64,000 nucleotides of DNA, taken from contig NC_091369.1 in the NCBI RefSeq assembly GCF_038502225.1, forward strand, positions 14,972,293 through 15,036,292, in the 5' to 3' direction. This document shows, in pieces, positions 21,725-33,390 of this stretch (the first letter of the stretch is position 1; each line of letters begins with the position of its first letter). A program made the position numbers and the translations under genes. The notes beneath the pieces were generated by a model. It was not told the origin of the DNA. It worked only from the letters and a program-made list of their open reading frames with translations, and did no database searches. This DNA comes from Cherax quadricarinatus (taxonomy: Eukaryota > Arthropoda > Malacostraca > Decapoda > Parastacidae).

Positions 21725-22320
21725 AGAGGCGACTTTCCTCACATTTACTAATAAAGAGGCGACTATCCTCACATTTACTAATAAAGAGGCGACTATCCTC
21801 ACATTTACTAATAAAGAGGCGACTATCCTCACATTTACTAATAGAGAGGCGACTTTCCTCACATTTACTAATAAAGAGGCGACTATCCTCACATTTACTA
21901 ATAAAGAGGCGACTATCCTCACATTTACTAATAAAGAGGCGACTATCCTCACATTTACTAATAGAGAGGCGACTATCCTCACATTTACTAATAAAGAGGC
22001 GACTATCCTCACATTTACTAATAAAGAGGCGACTATCCTCACATTTACTAATAAAGAGGCGACTATCCTCACATTTACTAATAAAGAGGCGACTATCCTC
22101 ACATTTACTAATAAAGAGGCGACTATCCTCACATTTACTAATAGAGAGGCGACTATCCTCACATTTACTAATAAAGAGGCGACTATCCTCACATTTACTA
22201 ATAAAGAGGCGACTATCCTCACATTTACTAATAAAGAGGCGACTATCCTCACATTTACTAATAAAGAGGCGACTATCCTCACATTTACTAAAAAAGAGAC
22301 GACTATCCTCACATTTACAG
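21725..22320. repeat. 30-bp minisatellite, about 20 units
   Basis: Unit AGAGGCGACTATCCTCACAT plus TTACTAATAA, highly homogeneous; variants are ACTTTCC and ATAGAG. With a period of 10 codons it stays open in several frames on both strands, giving artefactual ORFs of 210-285 codons. Confidence 0.95.
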
Positions 22321-22790
22321 ACCATCCTCCTAACCATCAATACGTCACCACGGTCAAGTGACCGCGACTCCGGAATGAAAACTTGACTTCCTGACTGTGT
22401 TTTTAGGTAGGTTCAAAAAGTCGCTGGCGTCTTGACACACTCTCCAAAAGTTACTGTTGGAGACAGTGACAAACTGCCGACAGTGACACACTGCCGACAG
22501 CTCCTTAATGAAAGGCAAGACAGAGATGAACACCTTAAATCTGAACAAAGTTTCGCACATCACTGTCCTTGAAAAAAGCTCTCTATTGGGTTTTATCACG
22601 CCCTCTGCTGGGTAACAACTTGCATAAATAAAAAAACTTCAGTCTCGTTATTTTCACAGGTTAACATTGTCGTTATGCATTACTGCTTTTTACGGCATTA
22701 TGGTAAGTTATATATAGGGACCATTTCTCGCCTTTTTTTTCACCATTTTTACGATTAAGTCTCCTTTTGATTTATTAAGTTGTGGTTGGT
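22321..22790. other. No gene seen
   Basis: Unrecognised sequence between two minisatellites. It includes a small direct repeat (ACAGTGACAAACTGCCGAC / ACAGTGACACACTGCCGAC) at about 22460-22500. Confidence 0.45.
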
Positions 22791-23960
22791 CAGAGCCCAG
22801 TCCGAAGTCTGGCTTGTAAGTTCCCAGTCCGCAGTCTGGCTTGTAAGTTCCCAGTCCGCAGTCTGGCTAGTAAGTTCCCAGTCCGCAGTCTGGCTAGTAA
22901 GTACCCAGTCTGGAGTCTGGCTAGTAAGAGCCCAGTCCTCAGTCTGGCCAGTCCTCAGTCTGGCCAGTCCTCAGTCTGGCCAGTCCGCAGTCCGGCCAGT
23001 AGGAGCCCAGTCCACAGTCTGGCTAGTAAGAGCCCAGTCCACAGTCTGGCTAGTAAGAGCCCAGTCCACAGTCTGGCTAGTAAGAGCCCAGTCCACAGTC
23101 TGGCTAGTAAGAGCCCAGTCCGCAGTCTGGCTAGTAAGAGCCCAGTCCGCAGTCTGGCTAGTAAGAGCCCAGTCCGCAGTCTGGCTAGTAAGAGCCCAGT
23201 CCGCAGTTTGGCTAGTAAGAGCCCAGTCCGCAGTCTGGCTAGTAAGAGCCCAGTCCGCAGTCTGGCTACTAAGAGCCCAGTCCGCAGTCTGGCTAGTAAG
23301 AGCCCAGTCCGCAGTTTGGCTAGTAAGAGCCCAGTCCGCAGTCTGGCTAGTAAGAGCCCAGTCCGCAGTCTGGCTAGTAAGAGCCCAGTCCGCAGTCTGG
23401 CTAGTAAGAGCCCAGTCCGCAGTCTGGCTAGTAAGAGCCCAGTCCGCAGTCTGGCTAGTAAGAGCCCAGTCCGCAGTTTGGCTAGTAAGAGCCCAGTCCG
23501 CAGTCTGGCTAGTAAGAGCCCAGTCCGCAGTCTGGCTAGTAAGAGCCCAGTCCGCAGTCTGGCTAGTAAGAGCCCAGTCCGCAGTCTGGTTAGTAAGAGC
23601 CCAGTCCGCAGTCTGGCTAGTAAGAGCCCAGTCCGCAGTCTGGTTAGTAAGAGCCCAGTCCGCAGTCTGGCTAGTAAGAGCCCAGTCCGCAGTCTGGCTA
23701 GTAAGAGCCCAGTCCGCAGTCTGGCTAGTAAGAGCCCAGTCCGCAGTCTGGCTAGTAAGAGCCCAGTCCGCAGTCTGGCTAGTAAGAGCCCAGTCCGCAG
23801 TCTGGTTAGTAAGAGCCCAGTCCGCAGTCTGGCTAGTAAGAGCCCAGTCCGCAGTCTGGCTAGTAAGAGCCCAGTCCGCAGTCTGGTTAGTAAGAGCCCA
23901 GTCCGCAGTCTGGTTAGTAAGAGCCCAGTCCGCAGTCTGGCCAGTAAGACCCTAATCCAG
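22791..23960. repeat. 27-bp minisatellite, about 42 units
   Basis: Consensus CCCAGTCCGCAGTCTGGCTA plus GTAAGAG. The first six units and a short 13-bp-period stretch (22930-22990) are divergent; the rest is nearly uniform. The nine-codon period gives two overlapping long frames (391 and 395 codons) in the same direction. That is incompatible with one selected protein, so I call it non-coding. Confidence 0.95.
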
Positions 23961-24430
23961 TCTGTCTAGTAACAGACCAGTCTGCAGCCGGTGGCTAGGA
24001 AACCGATGAAGAGTCTAACCTAACCATACCTAACCTAACCTAACCTATCCTAATCTATTCATATTCAACCAATCCTAAACACGCATAATCTATCCAGTAT
24101 AAATAACTGATTCTAGTAAATAATTTATCATTAGTGAGAAAAAAATATCTGTCCTAGGTTAATAAATATCTGAGGTAAATATCTGGGGGTAAATATATAT
24201 TTACCCCCAGATATCTACCCCAGGATAAATATCTTTTCATGTATAATAAATTCAGATCCTCCGAAAATAAATATCTACTGGATTGTACACGTCCATTCAC
24301 GAAAAATAAATATCTATCCTCAGATAGATATTTTCTGTGTCGGAAAATAAATGTTTGTCCGTGCATGATATATATCCTAACAAGGAATATATTTCTCCTC
24401 GGATATTAACAATCCTCGGGTAATCATCCG
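23961..24430. other. No gene; telomere-like CCTAA run and palindrome
   Basis: Bases 24015-24056 hold CTAACCTAAC words, the complement of the arthropod telomere repeat TTAGG. A perfect 36-nt palindrome occupies 24179-24214. Repeated AAATATCT words surround it. Confidence 0.6.
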
Positions 24431-24489
24431 GTGCCATGAAATCTACTTCCTCGGATCAAAACACCGTGGGTAGAATAGTTTACAACAGA

Positions 24490-27367
24490 GTGGCGGCTGG
24501 AACACTTCACAACACTACGGCTGGAACACTTCACAACACTACCGCTGGAACACTTCACAACACTACCGCTGGAACACTTCACAACACTACGGCTGGAACA
24601 CTTCACAACACTACGGCTGGAACACATCACAACACTACCGCTGGAACACTTCACAACACTACCGCTGGAACACTTCACAACACTACCGCTGGAACACTTC
24701 ACAACACTACCGCTGGAACACATCACAACACTACCGCTGGAACACTTCACAACACTACGGCTGGAACACTTCACAACACTACGGCTGGAACACTTCACAA
24801 CACTACCGCTGGAACACTTCACAACACTACGGCTGGAACACTTCACAACACTACGGCTGGAACACTTCACAACACTACCGCTGGAACACTTCACAACACT
24901 ACGGCTGGAACACTTCACAACACTACGGCTGGAACACATCACAACACTACGGCTGGAACACATCACAACACTACGGCAGGAACACTTCACAACACTACGG
25001 CTGGAACACATCACAACACTACGGCTGGAACACTTCACAACACTACGGCAGGAACACTTCACAACACTACCGCTGGAACACATCACAACACTACGGCAGG
25101 AACACTTCACAACACTACGGCTGGAACACTTCACAACACTACGGCTGGAACACTTCACAACACTACCGCTGGAACACTTCACAACACTACAGCTGGAACA
25201 CTTCACAACACTACGGCAGGAACACTTCACAACACTACCGCTGGAACACATCACAACACTACGGCTGGAACACATCACAACACTACCGCTGGAACACATC
25301 ACAACACTACGGCAGGAACACATCACAACACTACCGCTGGAACACATCACAACACTACCGCTGGAACACATCACAACACTACGGCAGGAACACATCACAA
25401 CACTACCGCTGGAACACTTCACAACACTACGGCTGGAACACATCACAACACTACGGCTGGAACACATCACAACACTACCGCTGGAACACTTCACAACACT
25501 ACGGCTGGAACACATCACAACACTACCGCTGGAACACATCACAACACTACGGCTGGAACACATCACAACACTACGGCTGGAACACATCACAACACTACGG
25601 CAGGAACACTTCACAACACTACCGCTGGAACACTTCACAACACTACGGCTGGAACACTTCACAACACTACGGCTGGAACACTTCACAACACTACGGCTGG
25701 AACACATCACAACACTACGGCAGGAACACATCACAACACTACCGCTGGAACACTTCACAACACTACCGCTGGAACACTTCACAACACTACGGCTGGAACA
25801 CATCACAACACTACGGCTGGAACACATCACAACACTACGGCTGGAACACTTCACAACACTACCGCTGGAACACTTCACAACACTACGGCTGGAACACTTC
25901 ACAACACTACGGCAGGAACACATCACAACACTACGGCTGGAACACTTCACAACACTACCGCTGGAACACTTCACAACACTACGGCTGGAACACATCACAA
26001 CACTACGACTGGAACACTTCACAACACTACGGCTGGAACACTTCACAACACTACGGCAGGAACACTTCACAACACTACGACTGGAACACTTCACAACACT
26101 ACGGCTGGAACACTTCACAACACTGCGGCTGGAACACATCACAACACTACGGCTGGAACACTTCACAACACTACGGCTGGAACACATCACAACACTACGG
26201 CTGGAACACTTCACAACACTACGGCTGGAACACTTCACAACACTACGGCTGGAACACATCACAACACTACGGCTGGAACACTTCACAACACTACGGCTGG
26301 AACACATCACAACACTACGGCAGGAACACATCACAACACTACGGCTGGAACACTTCACAACACTACGGCTGGAACACTTCACAACACTACGGCAGGAACA
26401 CTTCACAACACTACGGCAGGAACACTTCACAACACTACCGCTGGAACACATCACAACACTACGGCTGGAGCACTTCACAACACTACGGCTGGAACACTTC
26501 ACAACACTACGGCAGGAACACATCACAACACTACGACTGGAACACTTCACAACACTACGGCTGGAACACTTCACAACACTACGGCTGGAACACTTCACAA
26601 CACTACGGCAGGAACACTTCACAACACTACGGCTGGAACACTTCACAACACTGCGGCTGGAACACTTCACAACACTACGGCTGGAACACTTCACAACACT
26701 ACGGCTGGAACACTTCACAACACTACGGCTGGAACACTTCACAACACTACCGCTGGAACACTTCACAACACTACGGCAGGAACACTTCACAACACTACCG
26801 CTGGAACACTTCACAACACTACGACTGGAACACTTCACAACACTACCGCTGGAACACTTCACAACACTACCGCTGGAACACTTCACAACACTACGGCAGG
26901 AACACTTCACAACACTACCGCTGGAACACTTCACAACACTACGGCTGGAACACTTCACAACACTACGGCTGGAACACTTCACAACACTACGACTGGAACA
27001 CTTCACAACACTACGGCTGGAACACTTCACAACACTACCGCTGGAACACTTCACAACACTACCGCTGGAACACTTCACAACACTACCGCTGGAACACTTC
27101 ACAACACTACGGCTGGAACACTTCACAACACTACCGCTGGAACACTTCACAACACTACGACTGGAACACTTCACAACACTACCGCTGGAACACTTCACAA
27201 CACTACGGCTGGAACACTTCACAACACTACCACTGGAACACTTCACAACACTACCGCTGGAACACTTCACAACACTACCGCTGGAACACTTCACAACACT
27301 ACCGCTGGAACACTTCACAACACTACCGCTGGAACACTTCACAACACTACCGCTGGAACACTTCACA
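24490..27367. repeat. 24-bp minisatellite, about 120 units (2.9 kb)
   Basis: Unit GCTGGAACACTTCACAACAC plus TACG, with recurring alternatives CTTCAC/CATCAC and CGGCT/CCGCT/CGGCA/CGACT that shuffle along the array. No indels in ~120 units, so one frame per strand is open for 980 codons: plus gives GTLHNTTA repeats (an NTT sequon in each), minus gives KCSSGSVV repeats. No signal peptide, splice context or non-repeat domain is attached. I list it as a repeat, not a CDS. Confidence 0.95.
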
Positions 27368-27740
27368 TTCTCGGATAATAACTATGCTCGAATGATAACC
27401 CTACACCATCGCATATTAAATATTTGCACTCTGGTAATAGTATTTCATCATCCCAGTTATAACTCGCTGAGTGCATATCAATTAGGCCCAACAATTACCA
27501 CGTAGCGCTCCTCATTTTGTCCAGTTTAGCCAAAATTCAATAATTACGGGATATGCCAAAAAAAATCCGAAATGACAAATCTAGCTTAATTATCATCTAT
27601 AATATTTTGGGTGATAAATCCTAGTCGAGTCATATTCAGTTATCTCTGATGCCGTATAAGCTCCGGGGATTTTTTTTTTTTTGGGGGGGGGGAGGTTAAA
27701 TCCGGTATTTTTCATGATCTCTGGCTTTGTTTGGGAAAGG
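27368..27740. other. No gene seen
   Basis: AT-rich flank with a poly-T/poly-G run at about 27670-27692. Confidence 0.45.
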
Positions 27741-28052
27741 GGATGGGAGGGAAAGGGTAGGGGATGGAAAGGGAGCAGTACTTTCCTCTTTAATAGAGGA
27801 GGGGGAAGGAAATACTGGCAGGGATATGGAGGAGTGGGATAAAGTGAATAGGGAGAATGAGTATAAGGAGTGGGGCGTTGAGGATAAGAGAGGAATGAAA
27901 GAGAAAATGATATGGAAGAATAAGATATTATAAAGAGAGTATGAACAAGAGAGGAAAAAGAGAGAGGTATGGATGAGAGAGGAATAGAAGAAAGAGATTG
28001 AGGTATGTAAAAGATGCGTATAATATGCAGGGGAGGAATGGAACGGAGATGC

Positions 28053-28133
<81 letters not shown>

Positions 28134-28445
28134 GTGAGAGAGAGAGGGACAGGTGAGAGCCAAAAAGGTGAGAAACAAACACACAGGGGTGAGAGACACG
28201 TACGGGTGAGAAAAATACACAACAGGGGTGAGAAAAACACACAACAGGGGTGAGACAAGCACACACAGGGGTGACACACACGCTGGGGTGAGAGACACAG
28301 GGATGAGACACACGTAGGGGTGAGACATATAGGGATGAGACACACGCAGGGGTGAGACATATAGGGATGAGACACACACACACTCGGGTAAAGACATAGA
28401 CACACACACACGGGTAAGACATACACGCAGGGGTGGCACACACAC
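28053..28445. repeat. (AC)n microsatellite and degenerate GGGGTGAGACACAC repeats
   Basis: A ~78-base AC run (28053-28130) is followed by about 300 bp of irregular units built on GGGGTGAGA plus CAC words, continuing to the LINE start. Confidence 0.9.
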
Positions 28446-28451
28446 CTTGTA

Positions 28452-30766
28452 TTCACCTTGAGTAGTTCGGACATCGAGGGTATCATGTATGAAAGGGCCC
28501 CTGGGAGCTAGTGATCATGTGGTTCTGTGCTTTGACTACATAGTTGAGCTCCAAGTGGAGAGAGTAGCAGGAATAGGCTGGGAAAAATCAAACTACAAAA
28601 GGGAAAACTACTCAGGCATGAGGAACTTCCTTCAAGACATTCAGTGGGAGAGGGAACTGAGAGGAAAACCAGTACAAGAAATGATGGACTATGTGGCAAC
28701 AAAATGCAAGGAGGCAGAGGAGAGGTTTGTTCCCAAGGGAAACAGAAATAATGGGAAGAACAGAACGATTCCTTGGTTCACCCAAAGGTGTAGGGAGGCA
28801 AAAACTAGGTGTACTAGAGAATGGAAAAGGTACAGAAGACAGAGAACTCAGGAAAATGAAGAGATTAGCCGAAGAGTCAGAAACGAATATGCACAGATAA
28901 GGGAGGCTCAGAGACAATATGAAAATGACATAGCATCAAAAGTAAAGACTGACCCGAAGCTGTTGTACAGCCACATCAGGAGGAAAACAACAGTCAAGGA
29001 CCAGGTAATCAGACTGAGGAAGGGTGATGGGGAATTCGCAAGAAACGACCGAGAGGTATGTCGGGAGCTCAACACAAGATTTAAAGAGGTATTTACAGTG
29101 GAAACCAGTAGGACTCCAGGAAATCAGAACAGGGGGGGCACACCAGCAAGTGCTGGATGAGGTACATATAACCAAGGAGGAGATGAAGAAGCTGCTATGC
29201 AAACTTGACACCTCAAAGGCGGTGGGACCAGACAACATCTCTCCATGGGTCCTTAAAGAGGGAGCAGATATATTATGTGAGCCATTAACAAAGATCTTCA
29301 AAACATCATTTGAAACTGGGCAACTCCCTGAGGTATGGAAAATGGCAAATGTAGTCCCAATTTTTAAAAAGGGAGACGGAGATGAGGCACTAAACTACAG
29401 ACCTGTATCACTAACGTGTATAGTATGCAAGGTCATGGAGAAGATCATCAGGAGGAGAGTGGTGGAGCACCTGGAAAGAAACAAGTGTATAATTGACAAC
29501 CAGCACGGTTTCAGGGAAGGAAAATCCTGTCACAAAACTACTAGAGTTGTATGACAAGGTGACAGAAGTAAGACAAGAGAGAGAGGGGTGGATCGACTGC
29601 ATATTTTTGGAATGCAAGAAGACCTTCGACACAGTTCCTCACAAGAGGTTACTGCAAAAGCTAGAGGATCAGGCACACATAACAGGAAAGGCACTGCAAT
29701 GGATCAGAGAATACCTGACAGGGAGGCAACAACGAGTCATGGTACGCGACGAGGTGTCAGAGTGGGCGCCTGTGACAAGCGGGGTTCCACAGGGGTCAGT
29801 CCTAGGGCCTGTGCTGTTCTTGGTATATGTGAACGACATAACGGAAGGGATAGACTCAGAAGTGTCCTTGTTTGCAGATGATGCGAAGTTAATGAGAAGA
29901 ATCAAATCGGATGAGGATCAGGCAGGACTACAAAGAGACTTGGACAGGCTACAAGCCTGGTCCAGCAACTGGCTCCTTGAATTTAACCCTGCCAAATGCA
30001 AAGTCATGAAGATTGGGGAAGGGCAAAGAAGACCGCAGGCACAATATAGTTTAGATGGCCAAAGACTGCAAACCTCACTCAAGGAAAAAGACCTGGGGGT
30101 GAGTATAACACCGAGCATATCTCCTGAGGCGCACATCAATCAAATAACTGCTGCAGCATACGGGCGCCTGGCAAACCTACGGATAGCGTTCCGATACCTC
30201 AGTAAGGATTCGTTTAAGACTCTGTATACCATTTACGTCAGGCCCATACTGGAGTATGCAGCACCAATTTGGAACCCACACCTAGTCAAGCACGTCAAGA
30301 AATTAGAGAAAGTGCAAAGGTTTGCAACAAGACTAGTCCCAGAGCTACGGGAATTGTCCTACGAAGAAAGGTTGAGGGAAATCGGCCTGACGACACTGGA
30401 GGACAGGAGGGTCAGGGGAGACATGATAACGACATATAAAATACTGCGCGGAATAGACAAGGTGGACAAAGACGGGATGTTCCAGAGAAGGGACACAGAC
30501 ACAAGAGGTCACAATTGGAAGTTGAAGACTCAGATGAATCAAAGGGATGTTAGGAAGTATTTCTTCAGTCATAGAGTAGTCAGGCCGTGGAATAGCCTAG
30601 AAAGTGACGTAGTGGAGGCGGGAACCATACATAGTTTTAAGGCGAGGTATGATAGAGCTCATTGGGCAGGGAGAGAGAGGACCTAGTAGCAATCAACGAA
30701 GAGGTGGGGCCAGGAGCTGTGACTCGACCCCTGCAACCACAAATAGGTGAGTACAAATAAGTGAGT
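28452..30766 (+). mobile_element. Family A non-LTR retrotransposon, copy 2 (best preserved)
   Basis: Starts at the same place as copy 1, in the endonuclease SDH motif (PLGASDHVVL, 28498). The ORF uses three frames: 28489-29160, then about 29140-29535, then about 29530-30686. Two frameshifts (near 29140 and 29530) are the only major lesions. Domains in order: linker rich in K/R (CREAKTRCTREWKRYRR), SKAVGPDN, NYRPVSLTCIV, the motif A region ECKKTFDTVPH (the usual motif A aspartate is replaced: DCKKAFD became ECKKTFD), motif [14 protein letters not shown], motif C LFADDAKLM, LEFNPAKCK and the C-terminal YVRPILEYAAPIW block. The ORF ends at 30686. The 3' UTR (GACTCGACCCCTGCAACCAC) ends GTGAGTACAAATAAGTGAGTAC and then (AC)n. 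Confidence 0.92.
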
Positions 30767-30793
30767 ACACACACACACACACACACACACAGG
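30767..30793. repeat. (AC)n at LINE 3' end
   Basis: Short AC run following the duplicated GTGAGTAC terminus of copy 2. Confidence 0.9.
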
Positions 30794-30888
30794 ATAAGAC
30801 TTAATCAGATTAACAGTAATTTTATAGCCAACAACTAAATACATATACGTAACTGAGAAATTTCTGTAAAGACACTATCCTCTATTAC

Positions 30889-31325
30889 CCCATGACCCCT
30901 TCCAGCATGACCCCTTCCAGCATGACCCCTTCCAGCATGACCCCTTCCAGCATGACCCCTTCCAGCAAGACCCCTTCCACCATGACCCCTTCCAGTAAGA
31001 CCCCTTCCAGCATGACCCCTTCCAGCATGACCCCTTCCAGCGTGACCCCTTCCAGCATGACCCCTTCCAGCATGACCCCTTCTACCATGACCCCTTCTAC
31101 CATGACCCCTTCTACCATGATCCCTTCTACCATGACCCCTTCCACCATGATCCCTTCCACCATGATCCCTTCCACCATGATCCCTTCCACCATGACCCCT
31201 TCCACCATGACCCCTTCCACCATGATCCCTTCCACCATGATCCCTTCCACCATGATCCCTTCCACCATGATCCCTTCCACCATGACCCCTTCCACCATGA
31301 CCCCTTCCACCATGACCCCTTCTAC
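30889..31325. repeat. 15-bp minisatellite, about 29 units
   Basis: Unit CATGACCCCTTCCAG, shifting rightwards to ACCATGATCCCTTCC variants. The five-codon period opens all frames (MTPSS-type repeats on plus). Repeat artefact, not a gene. Confidence 0.95.
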
Positions 31326-31329
31326 TATA

Positions 31330-32100
31330 AACCAGTTCACTTTTCCCTCCGTCCCTAACACCCCCGCCCCTCATACCTCCGTCCCTTGTACTCCTGTCCC
31401 TCATTCACATCCACCATGCCCCCTTCTTTCCGCTGCCTTTATCTCCATTCTTCCAAGGCTACTAAGAGCTGCCGGATATTAAAATATAATTTCCAATATT
31501 TCAATTAAGTTTCCTCAGATGGCAATTTGATCAGTGTAGAGATTAATCAGTAATGGCGGCGTTGCACTGCAGCGTTGCCGACCAACTCTCCAATATTAGG
31601 ATTTATAAGCTCAGCCTTTAATGAAGAGATTTTTATTCCGGCCACAAATTCACGATTTAAGTGACAATTCAATTGTAATATCAATTATTTTGTCTGTATT
31701 ACAAGGTCGCTACAGCACACCCACCATCATCAGTTACCCCGATTGTCATATTTAATTGCCGTGTTCCTTGTCAATTATCCGCCTTTCTGTGGTATTCTCT
31801 CCCTCCCCAAAACATTAAATTTGTGCTAAAATGAAAATTACCTGTGATTGTGGCGAATTAGAGGAATAAACTGAGCGCTGCATCTGGTGGAATTAAAGAA
31901 ACGGGGAATGATAAAGAATTAGAAGACGACAGGAACAGACGTAAGCTGGTTGAGAAATAAAGACAGTGAGACACTGATGACGAGATGTCCGGCTGGCGGA
32001 GTAACACACTACGTTGAGTCAAAAATAGAGTCGCAAATAGTAAGGCAGTGCTGTCAAAATGTCAGACTGGAGGAGGTGAAGGATACCCCAGAAATAAACA
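31330..32100. other. No gene seen
   Basis: Unrecognised sequence with no long ORF or repeat. Confidence 0.45.
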
Positions 32101-32175
32101 CTCTGCTAGCAGAGACGATTTAATATTTAACGTTTCGCCCAAGGCTGGACTTTATCAAGCGAAGCCATGATTCAA
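32100..32175 (-). mobile_element. Decayed hammerhead-element terminus
   Basis: The minus strand keeps UUGAUAA, a weak stem II (GUCCAGCCUUGGGC) and GAAACGUU at about 32125-32164, but stem I no longer pairs. Remnant of the PLE-type units. Confidence 0.5.
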
Positions 32176-32207
32176 GGACTGAGTCTCTCTCTTACACACA
32201 CACACTA

Positions 32208-33390
32208 CGCGAGGTTCAGTGGAAAAGAGAACTGGCAGGAAAATCAGTAAATGATATGATGAAATATGTGACAATATGCAAAAAAGCAAAAGAGAGGTTC
32301 GTATCCAAGGGCAACAGAAATAATGAGAAGACCAGGGTGAGCCTTTGGTTCACTCAAAGGTGTAGAGAGGCCAAAACTAAGTGAACTAGGGAATGGAAGA
32401 GGTACAGAAGGCAAAGGACCCAGAAAAATAAGGAGATTAGACGAAGAGCCAGAAACGAATATGCACAGGTAAGAAGAGAAGCTCAACGACAATACGAAAA
32501 TGATATAGAAGCGAGAGCCAATCCGACCCGAAGCTGCTATTCAGCCACATCAGGCGAAAAACGGAAGGCAGAGACCAGGTAATCAGGCTGAAGAATGAGG
32601 GAGGGGAGATCAAAAGAAACGACCGAGAAGTATGAGAAGAGCTCAATAGATTTAAAGAAGTATTTGCAGTGGAGACAGAAAGTACTTAAGAGAGCCGGAG
32701 AGGTGGGTTACACCAAGTACAAGACACAATACATACAACCAAGGAGGAAGTGAAGAGGCTGCTAAGTGAACTAGATACCTCAGAGACGATGGGGCTGAAC
32801 ATCTCTCCATGGGTCCTGAGAGAGGGAGCAGAGGCATTAGGTGTACCACTAACAGCATTCTTCAACACATCTATCGAATCAGGGCGTCTGCCTGAGGTAT
32901 GGAAGAAAGCAAACCCAATCCCAATTTTTATAAAAGGAGACAGACACGAAGCATTAAAGTACAGACCAGTGTAACTGACATGTATAGTATGAAAGTCATG
33001 GAGAAGATTATCGGAAGAGTAGTGCAGTACCTAGAAAGGAATGAGCTTATCAACGACAGCCAACATGGTTTCAGGAACGGGAAATCCTGTGTCACAAACC
33101 TACTGGAGTTATATAACAGGGTGACAGCAGTAAGGCAAGAGAGAGAAGGGTGAGTACATTGCGTTTTCTTGGACTGTAATAAGGTGTTTAACAGTTCCAT
33201 TCAAGAGATTAGTGCAAAGGCCGGAGGACCAGGCAGGGATAACAGGGAAGGCACTGCAATGGATCAGGAAATACCTGTCGGGAAGACAACAGCGAGTCAT
33301 GGTACGTGACGAGGTGTCAGAGTGGGCACCCGTGACGAGGGGGGTTCCACGGGACTCAGTCCTAGGACCGGTGCTGTTTCTGGTATATGT
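32208..33390 (+). mobile_element. Family A LINE, copy 3, 5' part
   Basis: Homologous to copies 1 and 2 from the post-endonuclease linker to RT motif B (GVPRDSVLGPVLFLVY; normally [10 protein letters not shown]). Multiple stops and frameshifts (32383, 32631, 33152 regions) make it inactive. It is interrupted at 33390 by the antisense family C element and resumes at 34691. Confidence 0.88.

Noticed and set aside
21483..22386. Long ORFs through the 30-bp array
   Set aside because: Artefact of a period divisible by three; they also run through LINE sequence in antisense.
22780..23969. 391/395-codon ORFs in two frames
   Set aside because: Two overlapping same-strand frames from a 27-bp repeat; neither has a unique sequence part.
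21725..27367. CRISPR array
   Set aside because: Direct repeats have no intervening unique spacers and the sequence is eukaryotic; these are minisatellites.
24436..27378. 980-codon ORFs on both strands as real repeat proteins
   Set aside because: Both strands are open because the unit is 24 bp; no signal peptide, non-repeat domain or splice context is visible.
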